Origin: DATJGR01 sp963787045 | GTDB lineage: Bacteria; Pseudomonadota; Gammaproteobacteria; Pseudomonadales; Azotimanducaceae | Direction of reading: 5' to 3' | Assembly (NCBI GenBank): GCA_963787045.1 | Contig: CAWBBR010000017.1 | Coordinates: forward strand, 186,001 to 250,000 | Length of the DNA: 64,000 bases | Part shown: piece by piece, positions 61,841 through 64,000 of the stretch | How the letters are laid out: each line of letters opens with the position of its first letter | How positions within the stretch are numbered: position 1 is the stretch's first letter | Position numbers and translations under genes: made by a program | Notes under the pieces: generated by a model | Told to the model about the DNA's origin: nothing | The model's input: the letters and a program-made list of their open reading frames with translations, nothing else | Databases searched by the model: none

Positions 61841-62895
61841 GTGAAGCCGATACCGGGCGTGTTTCTGCAAGTCGCCCGGGGACCGTGCCTCGTGGCGGTC
61901 GGGCATTGGCGTCGTTTGCTGCATTGCTCGCGCTGGCGGCACTGGGGTTGGCCGGGTATCCGTACTACCAGCGATACGTGGTGGGGACGCCGGCGCCGAT
62001 CAACAGCGGCGAATTCGAATCGTTGCGCACCGCGCAGCAACGTCAGGCGGATGAGCTGGCCCGCGTGACGACGGAAACGAAGGCGCTGGACGCGCGGCTG
62101 AGTCAGCAACTGAAGAGTATCGAAGAACCGCGTGCGGCAGGCTCGGCCGGGGAATCGCTCGCCGCACCATCGGCGCTGCCGGAGCGCGCGCTACGAATCG
62201 CCGAGGCCGCGTTTCTCGTTCAGGGCGCCAACGATCGGCTGCTGGTGACACGCGACGTTCGCGCTGCGCTCGCGATGCTGTTGGCCGCGCAGTCGATCGT
62301 CGATCAGATCGACGATGCATCGTTGGCCGATGTGCGTGCTGCGCTGAACGACGGGATCGCAGCGCTCCGGGACGTCACGATCGTCGACATCGATGCCACG
62401 TTCGCGCGGCTTCAGGCACTGCAGAAAGCGCTGCCGGATCTGCCGATGCGCGGCGCTCGATTTGCATCGGCTCCGGTAACCGCGCCGAGCGACGCGGTGC
62501 CGGTGTCGACCGCTGCGTTGGCGTGGCAGAAGTTCCTGTCGCTGTTCGCGTTCCATCGGCAAGGTGGAGCGGCGCGACCGCCGCTAGGCCCAGATGAGGC
62601 TACGTATCTGCGCGTGAATCTCGGCCTGACGCTGCAAACCGCGCAACTCGCGTTGTTGCGCCATGACGAAGTCGTTTATCAGCAGAGTCTCGAATCCGTG
62701 CGTCGTTGGTTCGACGACTACTTCGACACCGGTGCAACGGAAGTAACGGCCGCGCGCACCGAGATCGATCAGCTGCTCGCGGTGCAGGTCGATCGGACGT
62801 TGCCGGACATCGGCGCCTCGCTCACCGCTTTGCGCAAGGCCATGGCGCCCGCATCGCCGAGCGCGCCGCAATCGACGCCGGGCGACGCGCCATGA
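61837..62895 (+). CDS. hemX: HemX-like uroporphyrinogen-synthase-associated membrane protein
   Basis: A 352-residue protein with one N-terminal membrane helix (LASFAALLALAALGLAGYPYYQ), a coiled segment (QRQADELARVTTETKALDARL), and a helical C-terminal domain (RIAEAAFLVQGANDRLLVTRDVRAALAMLLAAQSIV). The C-terminus is Pro/Ser rich. The enzymatic role once proposed for HemX is not established. Its position between hemD and hemY is the main support. Confidence 0.88.
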   Translation: MSEADTGRVSASRPGTVPRGGRALASFAALLALAALGLAGYPYYQRYVVGTPAPINSGEFESLRTAQQRQADELARVTTETKALDARLSQQLKSIEEPRAAGSAGESLAAPSALPERALRIAEAAFLVQGANDRLLVTRDVRAALAMLLAAQSIVDQIDDASLADVRAALNDGIAALRDVTIVDIDATFARLQALQKALPDLPMRGARFASAPVTAPSDAVPVSTAALAWQKFLSLFAFHRQGGAARPPLGPDEATYLRVNLGLTLQTAQLALLRHDEVVYQQSLESVRRWFDDYFDTGATEVTAARTEIDQLLAVQVDRTLPDIGASLTALRKAMAPASPSAPQSTPGDAP

Positions 62896-64000
62896 GACGC
62901 GCGCTGATCTATCTGGTCGTCGCGCTCATCGTCGGCGGCGCGGTCGGCACGTTGATGTCGCGCGATCCCGGTTACGTGCTGGTCAGCTACGAGAACATGA
63001 GCGTCGAGACGAGCCTCTGGTTCGCGCTACTCGCGTTGATCGTCGGCTACTTCGTGTTGCGCGTCGTCATCGGATTGTCGATGCGGTTGATCCGCACCGG
63101 TGCGGGAGTGGCGGCGTGGCAACAGAACCGACGCGCGCGGGTGGCGCAAGCGCGAACGGTGCGCGGGTTGTTGCTTGCCGGCGAAGGCGATTGGGCCGGC
63201 GCGCGCAAGGCGTTGGCGGCCGACGCGGAAACCGTGGATCTGCCGTTGGTGAACTACCTCGGCGCCGCGCGCGCCGCCAACGAGATCGGTGATGCGGCCG
63301 ATCGCGACGCGTTGTTGCTGAAAGCAAGCGAGTCCACACCGGGCGCGGCGCTCGCGGTCGGTCTGACCCAGGCGGAATTGCAGATCGCCGCACAGCAGTA
63401 CGCGGCCGCGACGCAGACGCTGTCGACGTTGAAAGCGACATCGCCGAACCAGCCGCGGGTGCTGCGCCTGCTGGCGGAGTGTCACGAGAAGCAAAGCGAC
63501 TGGAGCGCACTGCTCGCGCTCGCACCGGAACTGCAGAAGCGCGGCGCGCTGGCGCCCGACGTGCTGCGACCGATGATGCAGCGGTGGGCGGTCGCGTGGT
63601 TCCAATCGGCGAACGGCGACAGGCAGAGCCTGGTGACGCAATGGAATGCACTCGACAAAGACCTTCGCGCCGATCCGCGCGTGATCGCCGCTTACGTTGG
63701 CGCGCTCGAGAAGGTCAGAGCCGGCGACGAAGCCGAGGCGACGTTGAGCAAAGCGCTGAAGCAGGAGTGGAACGAGGAACTCGTGGCGCTGTACGGGCGG
63801 TTACCGATGGATGGCGCCGATGGACGACGCGCTACCGCCGAAGGTTGGCTCAAAACGCGTCCCAACGACCCTACTCTGCTGCTCGCGCTGGGCCGCATCG
63901 CACTGGCGAACCGGGATTGGGCGAGCGCGCGCGAGTATTTCGAAGCGAGCCTCAAGCAGCGGCGCAGCGCTGAAGTTTACGGAGAACTGGGACGCTTGTG
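62892..64000 (+). CDS. hemY: HemY-like TPR membrane protein, partial
   Basis: The first 369 codons are in view and the gene runs past the window. It has two N-terminal membrane helices (ALIYLVVALIVGGAVGTLM, LWFALLALIVGYFVLRVVIG), with SRDPGYVLVSYENMSVETS between them as in the HemY_N domain, then TPR helices (RVLRLLAECHEKQSDWSALL, ALGRIALANRDWASAREYFE). It overlaps hemX by four bases. The function in late haem metabolism is uncertain. Confidence 0.9.
   Translation, partial: MRRALIYLVVALIVGGAVGTLMSRDPGYVLVSYENMSVETSLWFALLALIVGYFVLRVVIGLSMRLIRTGAGVAAWQQNRRARVAQARTVRGLLLAGEGDWAGARKALAADAETVDLPLVNYLGAARAANEIGDAADRDALLLKASESTPGAALAVGLTQAELQIAAQQYAAATQTLSTLKATSPNQPRVLRLLAECHEKQSDWSALLALAPELQKRGALAPDVLRPMMQRWAVAWFQSANGDRQSLVTQWNALDKDLRADPRVIAAYVGALEKVRAGDEAEATLSKALKQEWNEELVALYGRLPMDGADGRRATAEGWLKTRPNDPTLLLALGRIALANRDWASAREYFEASLKQRRSAEVYGELGRL

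Noticed and set aside
1..64000. CRISPR array, insertion sequences, rRNA genes
   Set aside because: I saw no regularly spaced direct repeats, no transposase-like proteins with terminal repeats and no rRNA sequence.

Overview
The window comes from a high-GC gammaproteobacterial chromosome. The strongest evidence is gene order. From about 44.7 kb to the right edge the genes run comM, ubiK, torF, glnK, sutA, thrC, HAD phosphatase, xerC, DUF484, dapF, lysA, lptM, a cyaA-type gene, argH, algZ, algR, hemC, hemD, hemX, hemY. This matches the Pseudomonas hemY-to-comM block and contains the E. coli cyaA-yifL-dapF-yigA-xerC-yigB block. Abundant c-type cytochromes, Tat signals and acyl-CoA enzymes suggest an aerobic heterotroph. 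A Steroidobacterales/Nevskiales-like lineage is only a guess.

Layout. 0-5 kb: the end of a molybdenum hydroxylase, a Tat-exported aldonolactone oxidase coupled to a lipoprotein cytochrome c, a membrane-anchored coiled-coil protein and tRNA-Arg(CCG). 5-13 kb: accessory enzymes (GFA protein, sulfotransferase, MFS carrier, hydrolase, methyltransferase) and a COG0523 metallochaperone overlapping an amidohydrolase gene. 12.4-13.3 and 18.8-19.7 kb: two ArsR/SRPBCC modules, each with its own palindromic operator candidate. 13.4-16.4 kb: a lipid-linked glycosylation set (GT-C, GT2, GtrA). 16.3-30.8 kb: fatty-acid, CoA and repair genes, including an Ogt-AlkA fusion, cytochromes, alr and an amidase.

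30.8-44.8 kb looks like an amine and branched-chain catabolic block. It holds an Lrp regulator divergent from alanine dehydrogenase, two class III transaminases, an aromatic-amine-dehydrogenase-type TTQ operon (aauBEDA), a monohaem cytochrome c, and, with almost no gaps, both 3-methylcrotonyl-CoA carboxylase subunits and isovaleryl-CoA dehydrogenase. The transaminases would make alanine from pyruvate and alanine dehydrogenase would regenerate pyruvate. The gene set suggests oxidation of an amine such as isoamylamine that feeds the leucine route. 44.7-64 kb is the conserved housekeeping block, with two oddities: amtB is absent between glnK and sutA, and the cyaA-type protein has no recognisable catalytic motif.

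About seventeen single-base frame breaks occur across the window. Thirteen are repaired by deleting one base from a homopolymer run, and several fall in essential genes (dapF, thrC, xerC). I treat these as sequencing or assembly errors and annotate the genes as whole.
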